A stretch of 64,000 nt of DNA, taken from assembly GCF_023155095.1 (NCBI RefSeq), contig NZ_JAKNDA010000004.1, positions 186,001-250,000 of the forward strand. The letters are read 5' to 3'. Shown piece by piece: positions 1-8,398 of this stretch. Both the position numbers and the translations under genes were made by a program. The notes beneath the pieces are model-generated. The model was not told the origin of the DNA. It did not search any database and saw only the letters and a program-made list of their open reading frames with translations. Position 1 is the stretch's first letter. Each line of letters starts with the position of its first letter. The DNA comes from Idiomarina aminovorans (GTDB lineage: Bacteria; Pseudomonadota; Gammaproteobacteria; Enterobacterales; Alteromonadaceae).

Positions 1-1
1 A

Positions 2-1153
2 CAGCCGGTTTCACTCAACACCAACAAAATGCCATTACGTCAGTTAATACAATTACTGGCTGATCAGCACCATTTGAACGTTTTTATCAGCGATAAAGTC
101 AGTGGTGAGTCGAGCCTTAAACTGAACAATGTTGCCTGGCACAACGCCTTTGAAACGCTGCTTACCAGTCATGGTTTAAATATCAACGTGCAAGGCTCCA
201 TGTTGCGCATTGATGTCGCCGATAAAAACGTCACAGATAACAGCAGCCACCGCTCAATTTTACTGAGCGTCAACTTTGCTAACGCCAGTGACCTGGCTTC
301 ATTATTAAAAAATGAACAGCAAAGCTTTTTATCGCCAAATGGCGCGGTCAGTGTCGACCAGCGCACCAATACGCTTATTTTACGGGATACGCCTGAACAA
401 TTAGAGACCATTCGGCAGCTTGTCAATGAGTTGGATGTACCGGTTAAACAAGTGCTGATTGAAGCGCGCATGGTGACGGTAAAAGCCAATGTGAGTAAAG
501 AGCTTGGTGTTCGCTGGGGAGCCTCCGAATATGGGTTAGCAATTCCCGAAGATGCGGGTAGCTTTATCAAAGGGATGCAGGTCGATCTGCCCGCAACAAA
601 TCCGGCCGGCACCTTCTCAGCTAATCTGGCCAGGTTAAGCGATGACATTTTACTGGATCTTGAATTAACGGCTTTAGAGCGGGAGAACAAAGCGGAAATT
701 ATCACCAGCCCCAAAATTTTCACTTCGAATCAACAACCGGCCTATATAGAGCAAGGCACAGAAATACCTTATGTCGAAACTGCCGCCCACGGTGCAACGG
801 CTGTACAGTTTAAAAAAGCCGTTATGGGCTTAACGGTGACACCGCAAATTACACCCAATAATCATGTCTTAATGGAATTAACCATTACTCAGAACACCCG
901 CGGTGATACCATTGCTACACCAACCGGCCCGGCCGTTGCTATCGACACCCAGGAAATGTCGACCCGGGTACTGGCAAAAAATGGCGAAACCATCGTTCTG
1001 GGAGGAATCTTTCAGGAACACAGCTTGAATGATGACAGTCGCGTCCCCATTTTAAGTTCGTTGCCGTTACTTGGGAGTTTGTTCTCACATCAACAGCAAC
1101 GCAATGAAAAGCGGGAGCTGATGATTTTTGTCACACCGACGATATTGCCGTAA
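2..1153 (+). CDS. pilQ: Type IV pilus secretin PilQ/HofQ, 3' part (5' end outside window)
   Basis: Outer-membrane secretin that forms the multimeric channel for type IV pili or for DNA uptake. The frame is already open at base 2, so the start lies upstream of the window and about 383 residues are visible. They begin in an N-domain (PLRQLIQLLADQHHL), pass a second secretin N-domain (roughly visible residues 80-150) and end with the secretin core, which has the signature VPILSSLPLLGSLF and the closing LMIFVTPTIL. A secretin gene directly upstream of aroK-aroB-damX-dam is the classic gammaproteobacterial arrangement. Because the N-terminus is missing, the long PilQ form (with AMIN domains) cannot be told from the short HofQ/ComE form. 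The family assignment is firm; the exact symbol is less so. Confidence 0.9.
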   Translation, partial: QPVSLNTNKMPLRQLIQLLADQHHLNVFISDKVSGESSLKLNNVAWHNAFETLLTSHGLNINVQGSMLRIDVADKNVTDNSSHRSILLSVNFANASDLASLLKNEQQSFLSPNGAVSVDQRTNTLILRDTPEQLETIRQLVNELDVPVKQVLIEARMVTVKANVSKELGVRWGASEYGLAIPEDAGSFIKGMQVDLPATNPAGTFSANLARLSDDILLDLELTALERENKAEIITSPKIFTSNQQPAYIEQGTEIPYVETAAHGATAVQFKKAVMGLTVTPQITPNNHVLMELTITQNTRGDTIATPTGPAVAIDTQEMSTRVLAKNGETIVLGGIFQEHSLNDDSRVPILSSLPLLGSLFSHQQQRNEKRELMIFVTPTILP

Positions 1154-1296
1154 ACTGAGTCCAAAAGCCGATTACTATTGCTAAACTGAACTCAAGTTGC
1201 GATAATCGCGCTTCTTTTCGTTGAGTTGGGGAGCGTCTCCAGACACTCCGGATTCGTGATTTACAGCTAATTTTAATCAATGATGTAAGCAGGAAT

Positions 1297-1830
1297 ATGG
1301 CTGAGAAACGTAATATTTTTCTTGTTGGGCCCATGGGGGCTGGCAAAAGTACGATTGGCCGTCAAATCGCCAGACAATTACATTTAGAGTTCTACGACTC
1401 AGACTCTGAAATTGAGCGCCGTACCGGTGCCGAAATCAGTTGGGTTTTTGAGCTTGAGGGTGAAGAAGGCTTTCGCGCACGTGAAGAAAAAGTGATCGAA
1501 GAGCTCACCGAGAACTTAGGTATTGTCTTAGCAACGGGTGGCGGCTCGGTCATTAGCAAAGAAAGTCGCAATCGCTTGTCGGCCCGGGGTGTTGTTGTTT
1601 ATTTAAAAACACCTATTGAGAAACAGTTGGCTCGTACTCAGCGCGATAAACGCCGGCCTTTAATTGCCGAAGCTGAAGACCCACGTGAAGTTCTTGAGCA
1701 ACTGGCACAAGAACGTAACCCATTGTACGAAGAAATTGCTGACATTACGGTGCAAACCGATGAGCAAAGTGCAAAGTTTGTGGTCAACGACATTATCGCT
1801 CAGCTCGAATCCATAAACGGTCTCGGGTAA
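1297..1830 (+). CDS. aroK: Shikimate kinase I
   Basis: Cytoplasmic kinase that phosphorylates shikimate at the 3-hydroxyl with ATP, the fifth step of the shikimate pathway to chorismate. The 177 residues match the usual length of AroK (about 173). The Walker A loop GPMGAGKST lies at residues 11-19, followed by the shikimate-binding FYDSDSEIE region, the GGGSV motif and the LID arginines in TQRDKRRP. The ATG is preceded by GCAGGAAT, which serves as ribosome-binding site. A gap of 143 bases separates it from the secretin gene and probably carries its promoter. aroB follows after 18 bases, so the two are likely cotranscribed. Similarity to enterobacterial AroK is high across the whole length. 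Confidence 0.97.
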   Translation: MAEKRNIFLVGPMGAGKSTIGRQIARQLHLEFYDSDSEIERRTGAEISWVFELEGEEGFRAREEKVIEELTENLGIVLATGGGSVISKESRNRLSARGVVVYLKTPIEKQLARTQRDKRRPLIAEAEDPREVLEQLAQERNPLYEEIADITVQTDEQSAKFVVNDIIAQLESINGLG

Positions 1831-1848
1831 TTATCAGGAGCTGCGTTC

Positions 1849-2922
1849 ATGGCTGAGGTTAACGTCTCTTTAGGTGAACGCAGCTACACCATCTACATTG
1901 GTAACGCCCTGTTATCAAACTATGTAGAAAACCTTCCGCATAAGCTTAATCAGCAATTACTGGTCATCACCAATCCGACCGTCAGCCAATACTATTTAGA
2001 TCCACTATTAAATACACTTGCCGGTCATCAGGTCAAAGTGTTTGAAATGCGCGACGGAGAGCAGTTCAAAAGCCTGGACAGCTACGCCGAGGCCATGGAT
2101 ATTCTGATAGACGCAGGCTTTAACCGCGACTGTGGCATCATTGCCTTAGGCGGCGGCGTGGTAGGTGATTTAGCCGGTTTTGTGGCGTCAACCTTTCAAC
2201 GCGGTGTCGACTTTTACCAAATTCCGACCACTTTGTTGTCTCAGGTTGATTCGTCCGTTGGCGGTAAAACAGCGGTAAATCATCCGCAGGGCAAAAACCT
2301 GATTGGCGCTTTTTATCAGCCTAAATCGGTGGTTATTGATATTGACTGTCTGCAAACACTGACCGACCGTGACTACCGTAGCGGTTTAGCTGAAATCGTT
2401 AAATATGGTGTCATTTACGATACTGATTTTTTCCAGTGGCTGGAGCAGCATACCGCGGAATTAAACCAGCAAGACCCGGCCGCACTCACCTACGCTATTC
2501 AACGCAGCTGCGAAATTAAAGCCGAAGTTGTCGCGCTGGACGAGCGCGAAAAAGGGCTGCGGGCATTGCTGAATTTAGGCCATACTTTTGGTCATGCTAT
2601 TGAAGCCGCGACCGAATATGGCGCCTGGACACATGGCGAAGCCGTAGCTGCTGGCATTATAATTGCATCTAAGCTGTCAGAAGTGACACAGCGGCTCGAT
2701 TCGTCAGATTTTCGACGCATTAAAGATTTACTGCTGGCACTTAGCTTGCCGACTCAGGGCCCGCAAATGCCCTGGCTGGACTGGTTAGACTACATGCAGC
2801 GCGACAAAAAAGTTAAAGACGGTCAGCTGCATTTTGTTCTTCCGGTCGCTATTGGCAAAGCTGAAGTTGTCAGTGCCATAGAACACCATACCATTGCTGC
2901 TGTGATCACTGAATGTTGCTAA
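1849..2922 (+). CDS. aroB: 3-dehydroquinate synthase
   Basis: Converts 3-deoxy-D-arabino-heptulosonate 7-phosphate to 3-dehydroquinate, the second step of the shikimate pathway, using NAD+ and a divalent metal. The 357 residues are close to the usual 360. Visible motifs are the NAD-binding GGGVVGDLAGF (from residue 101), the substrate/metal segment with SSVGGKTAVNHPQGKN, and the metal-ligand regions GLAEIVKYG, NLGHTFGHA and THGEAVAAG. The start codon follows a CAGGAG ribosome-binding site. It lies 18 bases after aroK and 45 bases before damX, in the order known from Escherichia coli and Vibrio. Confidence 0.97.
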   Translation: MAEVNVSLGERSYTIYIGNALLSNYVENLPHKLNQQLLVITNPTVSQYYLDPLLNTLAGHQVKVFEMRDGEQFKSLDSYAEAMDILIDAGFNRDCGIIALGGGVVGDLAGFVASTFQRGVDFYQIPTTLLSQVDSSVGGKTAVNHPQGKNLIGAFYQPKSVVIDIDCLQTLTDRDYRSGLAEIVKYGVIYDTDFFQWLEQHTAELNQQDPAALTYAIQRSCEIKAEVVALDEREKGLRALLNLGHTFGHAIEAATEYGAWTHGEAVAAGIIIASKLSEVTQRLDSSDFRRIKDLLLALSLPTQGPQMPWLDWLDYMQRDKKVKDGQLHFVLPVAIGKAEVVSAIEHHTIAAVITECC

Positions 2923-2967
2923 CGCCTGAGCGTTATCTCTATTCGGCTGACAGACAGGAACAGACAG

Positions 2968-4551
2968 ATGCAAGCACTTGCAACCACACAACATATTGTT
3001 GCTGCGCCGGTAAAAACCAAACCGAGCCAACAGCAGGTTATTGACCAGCTCCACCAACATTGCCAACAAAGCCTGTCGCTTATTATGTTGCACGGCAAAG
3101 AAGGCAGCGGCAAAACCACTATTGCGGAAGTCTTTCTTGAACAGGCGTCAGACTACGCTGAGGTCGCTTTCATCAATGCCAACCAACGTTCTACTAACGA
3201 CCGCGTTCGTGCTCAAATTCTAAATCAACTGTTTGGTACTATCAGCATTAACGACGAGTCACTTAGCCGTCAGATGCAGCGTCAACGCCCCCTTAGTCAC
3301 GCCATTATTGTTATTGATAACGGCGAGCAACTGTCCGAAAGCTTTTTAGCGGAATGTATTTCAACGGTTGCCCAATTAAGCGCTATAGGCCAGCGCACCA
3401 GCATTATTGTTACCGGCGACAGTCGCTGGGCGCAACAGCAGCGTCCGGCACCTCATTTACGTGTGCAGGGACCAACCATGATTGAGATCCAGCCGCTTAG
3501 CCACGACGAGCAAATTCGTTTTGTGCAGGCTTTACTGCCGGAAAAACAACGCAGTTTCTGGAACTTAGAGCGCATTCAGCAATTTTTGAACTCCATTCAC
3601 GGTTTTCCCGGTGAAATTCAGCAACGCCTGCAGTTAACACTGACTACGCAGGCAGCTCGTTACCGCGATACAAATGCTGAAGATACTCATGTAGAAGGTG
3701 CTGTCGACCATAACGAGCCGGAAAAAACCAAGCAAAGTGCGAAGTCAGAATCTCGCGAACAACGCAAAATGCGCGTCTTGCCTATCATGGTGATTGCGGC
3801 TGTTATCAGCCTGGCTTTTGTCGGTTTTCTGAATAAGGAGCAACTAACCGCTTACTGGCAGCAAGTGAATCCTGAGGCCGCTTCTGCAGTAGAAGCGCCA
3901 GACAAAGAAACAGTTAATAACGAGGCTGAGACCGCTATTCCGACGGCACCCAAAGAAGACGAGCAAACCTCCAGTCTGCCAAGCTTTGAGCCCTTAACGG
4001 AACGTTCACTGGAACTCGTTCCGGCGGAGTTAGCAGCCTCTTATCGTAATGCTTTAGGCACATTAAATACTGTCGCGGCTTCTGAAGTGACAGAAGGAGA
4101 AATTTCACTCGGGTTTATGAAGCAACAGCAACTCCGGGAAGCAGAGCCCATTGGTTCATCTGACCAACCGTCGGCGGCTGAAGCTGGCATTAAAACCGTT
4201 GTCGCTGAACCAGAACCGCAAGCTAAAGCAGAACAACCTGAACCACAACCTCAGCGCACACTGCCATTTCAGACACAATGGGCACTGGAGCAGAGCACCA
4301 GCAACTACACCCTGCAAATCAGTATTATCAGTGACCCACAGTTACTGCGTGATTTCCGTAATGATTACAATATTATGGACAATACCCAGGTTTACCAGCG
4401 TGCCGACCAGCGCTATGTGGTTATTTTTGGCAGCTACCCAAGCATTGGCGAAGCGCGGGCAGCAACCACTCAGTTACCTGCTGCCGTGCAACAAATGGAA
4501 CCCTGGGCTAAATCCTTTGCCAGTGTGCAAAGCGATATCTCTGCTGAGTAG
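2968..4551 (+). CDS. damX: DamX-like AAA/SPOR cell-division protein
   Basis: Inner-membrane protein of the DamX type, which binds denuded septal peptidoglycan through a SPOR domain and localises to the division site. The N-terminal third is an AAA-type ATPase-like domain with a Walker A loop (HGKEGSGKTT, about residues 42-51) and a Walker B-like IIVIDNGEQ. A single membrane segment (LPIMVIAAVISLAFVGFL) lies near residues 271-289, then a long acidic, proline- and glutamine-rich linker, and a C-terminal SPOR domain (about 440-520; YTLQISIISD to SYPSIGEARA). The ATPase domain is longer than in E. coli DamX but common in Alteromonadales. It sits between aroB and dam, as expected. Confidence 0.9.
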   Translation: MQALATTQHIVAAPVKTKPSQQQVIDQLHQHCQQSLSLIMLHGKEGSGKTTIAEVFLEQASDYAEVAFINANQRSTNDRVRAQILNQLFGTISINDESLSRQMQRQRPLSHAIIVIDNGEQLSESFLAECISTVAQLSAIGQRTSIIVTGDSRWAQQQRPAPHLRVQGPTMIEIQPLSHDEQIRFVQALLPEKQRSFWNLERIQQFLNSIHGFPGEIQQRLQLTLTTQAARYRDTNAEDTHVEGAVDHNEPEKTKQSAKSESREQRKMRVLPIMVIAAVISLAFVGFLNKEQLTAYWQQVNPEAASAVEAPDKETVNNEAETAIPTAPKEDEQTSSLPSFEPLTERSLELVPAELAASYRNALGTLNTVAASEVTEGEISLGFMKQQQLREAEPIGSSDQPSAAEAGIKTVVAEPEPQAKAEQPEPQPQRTLPFQTQWALEQSTSNYTLQISIISDPQLLRDFRNDYNIMDNTQVYQRADQRYVVIFGSYPSIGEARAATTQLPAAVQQMEPWAKSFASVQSDISAE

Positions 4552-4577
4552 CCTGACGAATCGGGCAGTCAGTAATT

Positions 4578-4637
4578 TTCATGCGCCGGCCTTTGGGTTA
4601 CAATCCCTTAAGGATAAACCAACGGCCGGCGCATGAA
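4578..4637 (+). promoter_or_regulatory. 14-bp perfect inverted repeat covering the dam start codon
   Basis: Left arm 4578-4591 (TTCATGCGCCGGCC) and right arm 4624-4637 (GGCCGGCGCATGAA) are exact reverse complements with 32 bases between them. The right arm contains the dam ATG (4633-4635). In a transcript reading through from damX the arms would form a GC-rich stem that hides the start codon. The nearest Shine-Dalgarno-like AAGGA (4610-4614) lies in the loop, an unusual 18 bases from the ATG. No T-run follows, so it is not a standard intrinsic terminator. The regulatory role is inference. Confidence 0.6.
4599..4604 (+). promoter_or_regulatory. Possible -10 element of an internal dam promoter
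   Basis: TACAAT differs from the sigma-70 -10 consensus at one base and lies inside the loop of the inverted repeat. A transcript starting near 4611 would lack the left arm and so could not form the hairpin over the dam start. No good -35 element is visible (ATTTTC-like sequence about 18 bases upstream), so this remains tentative. Confidence 0.3.
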
Positions 4638-5505
4638 GAAGAATCGGGCATTTTTAAAATGGGCAGGCGGTAAGTACTCACTTATCGAGCCGATAACAGC
4701 ACGCTTGCCGCAAGGTAAAAAGCTCATCGAGCCTTTCGTTGGTGCCGGTTCAGTGTTTCTGAATACCGACTACGACAGCTACCTGCTAAATGACATTAAT
4801 CAGGACCTCATTACCCTGTATCAGTTTGTAAAGCGACGCCCGAAAACCTTTATTCAGGACGCCCGCAAGCTGTTTGTCGACCGAAATAATCAAGCCGATG
4901 CATACTACGCTCTGCGCGCGGCTTTTAACGCCAGTAGTGACCCTTATTTTCGTTCTTTGCTGTTTTTGTATATGAATCGCCACGGCTACAATGGCTTGTG
5001 CCGTTATAACAGCAAAGGCATTTTCAACGTGCCGTTTGGTGACTATCGCAAACCCTATTTTCCGGAAAAGGAACTCGAGCATTTTGCCGAGAAAGCCCGC
5101 AAAGCTAAGTTTATTTGCCGCCCGTTTGAGCAGGTATTTCGCCGCGCTCGTCTGGGTGATGTGATTTACTGTGACCCGCCTTACGCACCGCTGGACCAGA
5201 CCTCTAACTTTACCAGCTACGCCACCGGCGGTTTTGGCCTGACGGATCAGGGCGAACTGGCTCGCCGCGCTAAAAGAGTTGCTCAAAAACGAAAAATTCC
5301 GGTACTGATCAGCAACCATGACACCGAGCTTACCCGCGCCTTGTACAAGCATGCCGATATCAGCAGCTTGTCAGTGTCGCGCAGCATCAGTCAAAAGAGC
5401 GACGGTCGCAAACCAGTAGCCGAATTACTGGCGTTATACGATACTGAAATGAATAAAAGTAACGTGGTTTCTCTTAGCAACTCATTGAAGAAAGTAGGCA
5501 CATGA
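4633..5505 (+). CDS. dam: DNA adenine methyltransferase Dam (GATC)
   Basis: Methylates adenine N6 in GATC using S-adenosylmethionine and guides mismatch repair, replication timing and gene regulation. The 290 residues contain motif X (FLKWAGGKYSL), the SAM-binding motif I (EPFVGAGSVF) and the catalytic DPPY at residues 181-184. This is the alpha-type Dam architecture, with the target-recognition region between motif I and DPPY. The final four bases overlap the start of the acetyltransferase gene, opening a chain of six overlapping genes. Translation start may be controlled by the inverted repeat that spans the ATG. Confidence 0.96.
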   Translation: MKKNRAFLKWAGGKYSLIEPITARLPQGKKLIEPFVGAGSVFLNTDYDSYLLNDINQDLITLYQFVKRRPKTFIQDARKLFVDRNNQADAYYALRAAFNASSDPYFRSLLFLYMNRHGYNGLCRYNSKGIFNVPFGDYRKPYFPEKELEHFAEKARKAKFICRPFEQVFRRARLGDVIYCDPPYAPLDQTSNFTSYATGGFGLTDQGELARRAKRVAQKRKIPVLISNHDTELTRALYKHADISSLSVSRSISQKSDGRKPVAELLALYDTEMNKSNVVSLSNSLKKVGT

Positions 5506-5954
5506 ACTGGTACTTAAAAGCATTTAATAACCTTTCGCTGCATGATCTCTACGACTTGCTGAAACTTCGGCAGGAAGTTTTTGTGGTAGAGCAAACCTGC
5601 CCTTACCTGGACGCCGACGGCGCGGACGAGCAAGCCCTGCATTTGTACGCCCGCAATAACGCCGGTGAGATGGTCGCTTATGCCCGTTTATATCTGGCAA
5701 CGGCAGACACCGGCTATTCGCGTATTGGCCGGGTAATAACACACGAAAACGTGCGCGGCCAGAAACTGGGTATTGAAGTCATGCAGCGCAGTATTGATTA
5801 CCTGGAAGAATGCGCCCCAACAGCGCCAATTCACGTCGGCGCTCAGGTTTACTTGCTGAAGTTTTACCGGAGTTTTGGCTTTGAACCCATAAGTGAAGAA
5901 TATCTGGAAGACGATATTCCACACATTGATATGCAACGTAAGGCCGCGCAGTGA
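5502..5954 (+). CDS. elaA: GNAT family N-acetyltransferase, ElaA-like
   Basis: A 150-residue acetyltransferase of the ElaA branch of the GNAT superfamily. These proteins transfer an acetyl group from acetyl-CoA to an amine, but the natural substrate of ElaA is not established. The start (WYLKAFNNLSLHDLYDLLKLRQEVFVVEQ) has the typical ElaA LRxxVFVVEQxCPY signature, and the acetyl-CoA site is in the segment RVITHENVRGQKLGIEVM. Length is typical (about 150). It starts inside the last codons of dam (ATGA-type overlap) and ends overlapping the GTG start of rsmJ, which suggests translational coupling. Confidence 0.88.
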   Translation: MNWYLKAFNNLSLHDLYDLLKLRQEVFVVEQTCPYLDADGADEQALHLYARNNAGEMVAYARLYLATADTGYSRIGRVITHENVRGQKLGIEVMQRSIDYLEECAPTAPIHVGAQVYLLKFYRSFGFEPISEEYLEDDIPHIDMQRKAAQ

Positions 5955-6742
5955 CAGCCAAATTTCGCGTTCCCGTTCTGGCTAACAGCGATGCTGACAA
6001 CATCGCAGCGAAGACAATTGCCGGCCGTTGGGGGCTTACTTCTGAAGCCGCAGACAACGATGCTTTCCAGCTTTGGTTAAACGACGGCATATTAGAGCTA
6101 CACTGGCTGCAAAGCCCACAGAAAATGTCACCATTGGTGGTCGACTTTCATCAAGGCAAAGCAGCCTACCGGGCACAGCATACTCAATTAAAAAATGAAG
6201 CCATCGCCAAAGCCGTTGGTGTCAGCGGACAGTTTCAGCCGTCGATTGTGGATGCGACTGCAGGACTGGGTCGGGATGCTTTTGTACTCGCCGGGTTAGG
6301 CTGTAACTTACAATTGATAGAACGCCACCCGGTTGTCGCGGCTCTGCTCGACAATGGCTTACAACGTGCACAGCAAGAAGCTGACTTTATTGGCGAAACC
6401 TGCCAGCGTATGCATTTAATCGGCACCGACAACCTGCTGACGGGCAAGGGGTTCACCCATGAGCCGGATGTGGTTTATCTAGACCCGATGTACCCAAAAA
6501 CCGGTAAACAAAAGGCACAAGTCAAAAAAGATATGCAAATGTTCCAGCAGCTGGTCGGCAGTGACGAAGACGCCGATAATTTGCTGGAACCAGCAATGGC
6601 TCTGGCCAAATACCGGGTGGTGGTAAAACGTCCGAATAGCGCACCTTTTCTGGCCGGGCGTGAACCAAACAGTCAAATTAAGAGTAAAAAGCATCGTTTC
6701 GATGTTTACATAAAACGAGGGTTCAATGAGTCAGCAAATTAA
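5951..6742 (+). CDS. rsmJ: 16S rRNA (guanine(1516)-N(2))-methyltransferase RsmJ
   Basis: Methylates G1516 of 16S rRNA with S-adenosylmethionine in the small ribosomal subunit. The 263-residue protein has the SAM-binding motif VDATAGLGRDAFVLAGLG (about residues 97-114) and the catalytic-loop motif YLDPMYP used by N2-guanine and N6-adenine methyltransferases. It ends in VKRPNSAPFL and a basic KSKKHRFDVY tail, as in E. coli RsmJ (250 residues). Translation appears to start at a GTG that overlaps the elaA stop by four bases. The end overlaps the next gene by 17 bases. Confidence 0.93.
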   Translation: MTAKFRVPVLANSDADNIAAKTIAGRWGLTSEAADNDAFQLWLNDGILELHWLQSPQKMSPLVVDFHQGKAAYRAQHTQLKNEAIAKAVGVSGQFQPSIVDATAGLGRDAFVLAGLGCNLQLIERHPVVAALLDNGLQRAQQEADFIGETCQRMHLIGTDNLLTGKGFTHEPDVVYLDPMYPKTGKQKAQVKKDMQMFQQLVGSDEDADNLLEPAMALAKYRVVVKRPNSAPFLAGREPNSQIKSKKHRFDVYIKRGFNESAN

Positions 6743-7217
6743 AGAAAACGATAAAATTCCATCAGGTTCACTCACCAGCAAAGGTGACCTTGGCATTCAA
6801 AACTACGATCCGGCAGAAATTTTTGCCAAGGGCACACACGTACTGTTTTCGGTACCTGGCGCCTTTACTCCGACGTGTTCGGAGAAACATCTCCCGGGTT
6901 ATGTAGAACACGCTGAAGCACTGTCTGAGGCAGGCGTTTTAAGTATTAATTGTGTGGCTGTAAACGATGCTTTTGTGATGCAAGCCTGGGGCGAGTCCTT
7001 AGGGATCGGAGAAAAGGTTCGGTTATTGTCCGACGGCAATGGCGCGTATAACCAAATGCTGGGCCTTAGCATGGATACCGGCAGTTTTGGCGGCATTCGC
7101 TCTAAGCGCTACGCCATGATTATCTCCGACGGCAACGTAAAAGAGCTGTTTGTAGAAGATGATAAAACCTTTGAAGTGAGCAAGGCCGAGTACGTACTGG
7201 AGCAATTGCAAAAATAA
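6726..7217 (+). CDS. Peroxiredoxin, Prx5-like (AhpC/TSA superfamily)
   Basis: Thiol peroxidase that reduces hydrogen peroxide and organic peroxides. The peroxidatic cysteine is Cys51 in VPGAFTPTCSEKHLPGY, the signature of the Prx5 branch; Cys76 (SINCVAV) is at the place often found in this group. The 163 residues form one domain with no C-terminal glutaredoxin fusion, so reduction probably depends on a separate glutaredoxin or glutathione system. The start overlaps rsmJ by 17 bases and the stop shares one base with the start of the flavoprotein gene (TAATG). Confidence 0.92.
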   Translation: MSQQIKENDKIPSGSLTSKGDLGIQNYDPAEIFAKGTHVLFSVPGAFTPTCSEKHLPGYVEHAEALSEAGVLSINCVAVNDAFVMQAWGESLGIGEKVRLLSDGNGAYNQMLGLSMDTGSFGGIRSKRYAMIISDGNVKELFVEDDKTFEVSKAEYVLEQLQK

Positions 7218-8398
7218 TGTCGAACTGGGATGTGATTATTATCGGTGCCGGCGCGGCGGGTCTGCATTGCGCTGCTCACGCTGCCAAACAAGGTAAGTCG
7301 GTACTGGTCATTGATCACGCCAAACAGGCCGGCAAAAAAATATTAATTTCCGGTGGCGGGCGCTGCAATTTCACCAATATGCACACCGCTCCGGAAAACT
7401 TTATTTCCTCTAACCCACATTTTTGTAAGTCGGCACTCAGTCGCTACACCCAATGGGATTTCATTGGCCTAGTGGCTGAACACGGCATTGGCTACCATGA
7501 AAAAACTTTAGGTCAGTTATTCTGCGACCAGTCAGCCAAAGATATTGTGCGCATGTTAATGAGTGAATGCGACCGTCATGGTGCCAAAGTGCAATTGCGC
7601 ACCGAGGTTATTTCGGTCGAACATGACAGTAAGTACCGAATAGAAACCAGCAAGGGCGAATACCGTTGCGATAAGTTGGTGGTAGCTTGTGGTGGGTTAT
7701 CCATGCCCAAATTAGGTGCTACGCCACTGGGTTATCAAATTGCCGAGCAGTTTGGGCATTCCATTGTGCCAGTGCGAGCCGGATTAGTACCATTTACCCT
7801 GCAGGAAGACGAAAAAGCGCGTTTCGCAGAGCTTTCCGGCGTAGCCGTGCCGGTAACCGCTGAAGCCAACGACGGTTACTTTCGTGAGGCCATGCTGTTT
7901 ACCCATCGCGGAGTGAGCGGCCCGGCTATTTTGCAGGTGTCTTCCTACTGGCAGCCCGGCGAAGCGGTGACCATTAACTTACTGCCCGACACAAACGCTT
8001 TTGAGTGGCTGAAAACGCAACAGCAGCAACAACCCAAAACCCAGCTCAATACGGTATTGCAGCAACATTTCCCCAAGCGGGTAGTAACCGCACTAGCCGA
8101 GCACCACCAATGGCCGCTGAGCAACAAACTGGCCGATACTTCTAATGCACAATTTCAGGCCATAGCCGATAACCTTAACCACTGGCAACTAAAACCCAAC
8201 GGCACCGAGGGCTACCGCACTGCCGAAGTGACCTTAGGCGGCGTAAACGTAGACGAAGTCAGCTCTAAAACCATGGAAAGCCAGAAGCAACCCGGTCTAT
8301 ACTTTATTGGTGAAGTGCTGGATGTCACCGGCTGGTTGGGAGGCTTTAATTTCCAGTGGGCTTGGAGTAGCGGTTTTGCCTGTGGGTCGGAGGTGTGA
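7217..8398 (+). CDS. FAD-dependent flavoprotein, HI0933/YhiN family
   Basis: A 393-residue flavoprotein of the HI0933-like family (E. coli YhiN). The N-terminal dinucleotide-binding loop is GAGAAGLHCAAHAAKQG (residues 8-24), followed by the family signature ISGGGRCNFTN. The C-terminus has EVTLGGVNVDEV and the GWLGGFNFQWAWSSG block that closes the FAD site. The natural substrate is not known; some relatives are annotated as aminoacetone oxidase. The cytoplasmic location is inferred from the absence of a signal peptide. It is translationally linked to the peroxiredoxin before it and to the cyclase after it, which suggests a redox-related unit. Confidence 0.92.
   Translation: MSNWDVIIIGAGAAGLHCAAHAAKQGKSVLVIDHAKQAGKKILISGGGRCNFTNMHTAPENFISSNPHFCKSALSRYTQWDFIGLVAEHGIGYHEKTLGQLFCDQSAKDIVRMLMSECDRHGAKVQLRTEVISVEHDSKYRIETSKGEYRCDKLVVACGGLSMPKLGATPLGYQIAEQFGHSIVPVRAGLVPFTLQEDEKARFAELSGVAVPVTAEANDGYFREAMLFTHRGVSGPAILQVSSYWQPGEAVTINLLPDTNAFEWLKTQQQQQPKTQLNTVLQQHFPKRVVTALAEHHQWPLSNKLADTSNAQFQAIADNLNHWQLKPNGTEGYRTAEVTLGGVNVDEVSSKTMESQKQPGLYFIGEVLDVTGWLGGFNFQWAWSSGFACGSEV

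Noticed and set aside
1154-1296. Short GGAG/CTCC hairpin between the secretin gene and aroK as a terminator
   Set aside because: The stem is only four bases and has no T-run, so I do not call it.
4151-4636. 161-codon frame within damX and across to dam, other frame
   Set aside because: It overlaps the DamX linker and SPOR domain, which read well in the other frame, and its product is a low-complexity shadow.
4786-5352. 188-codon frame antisense to dam
   Set aside because: Dam motifs on the plus strand are complete; the antisense product resembles nothing and has no start signal.
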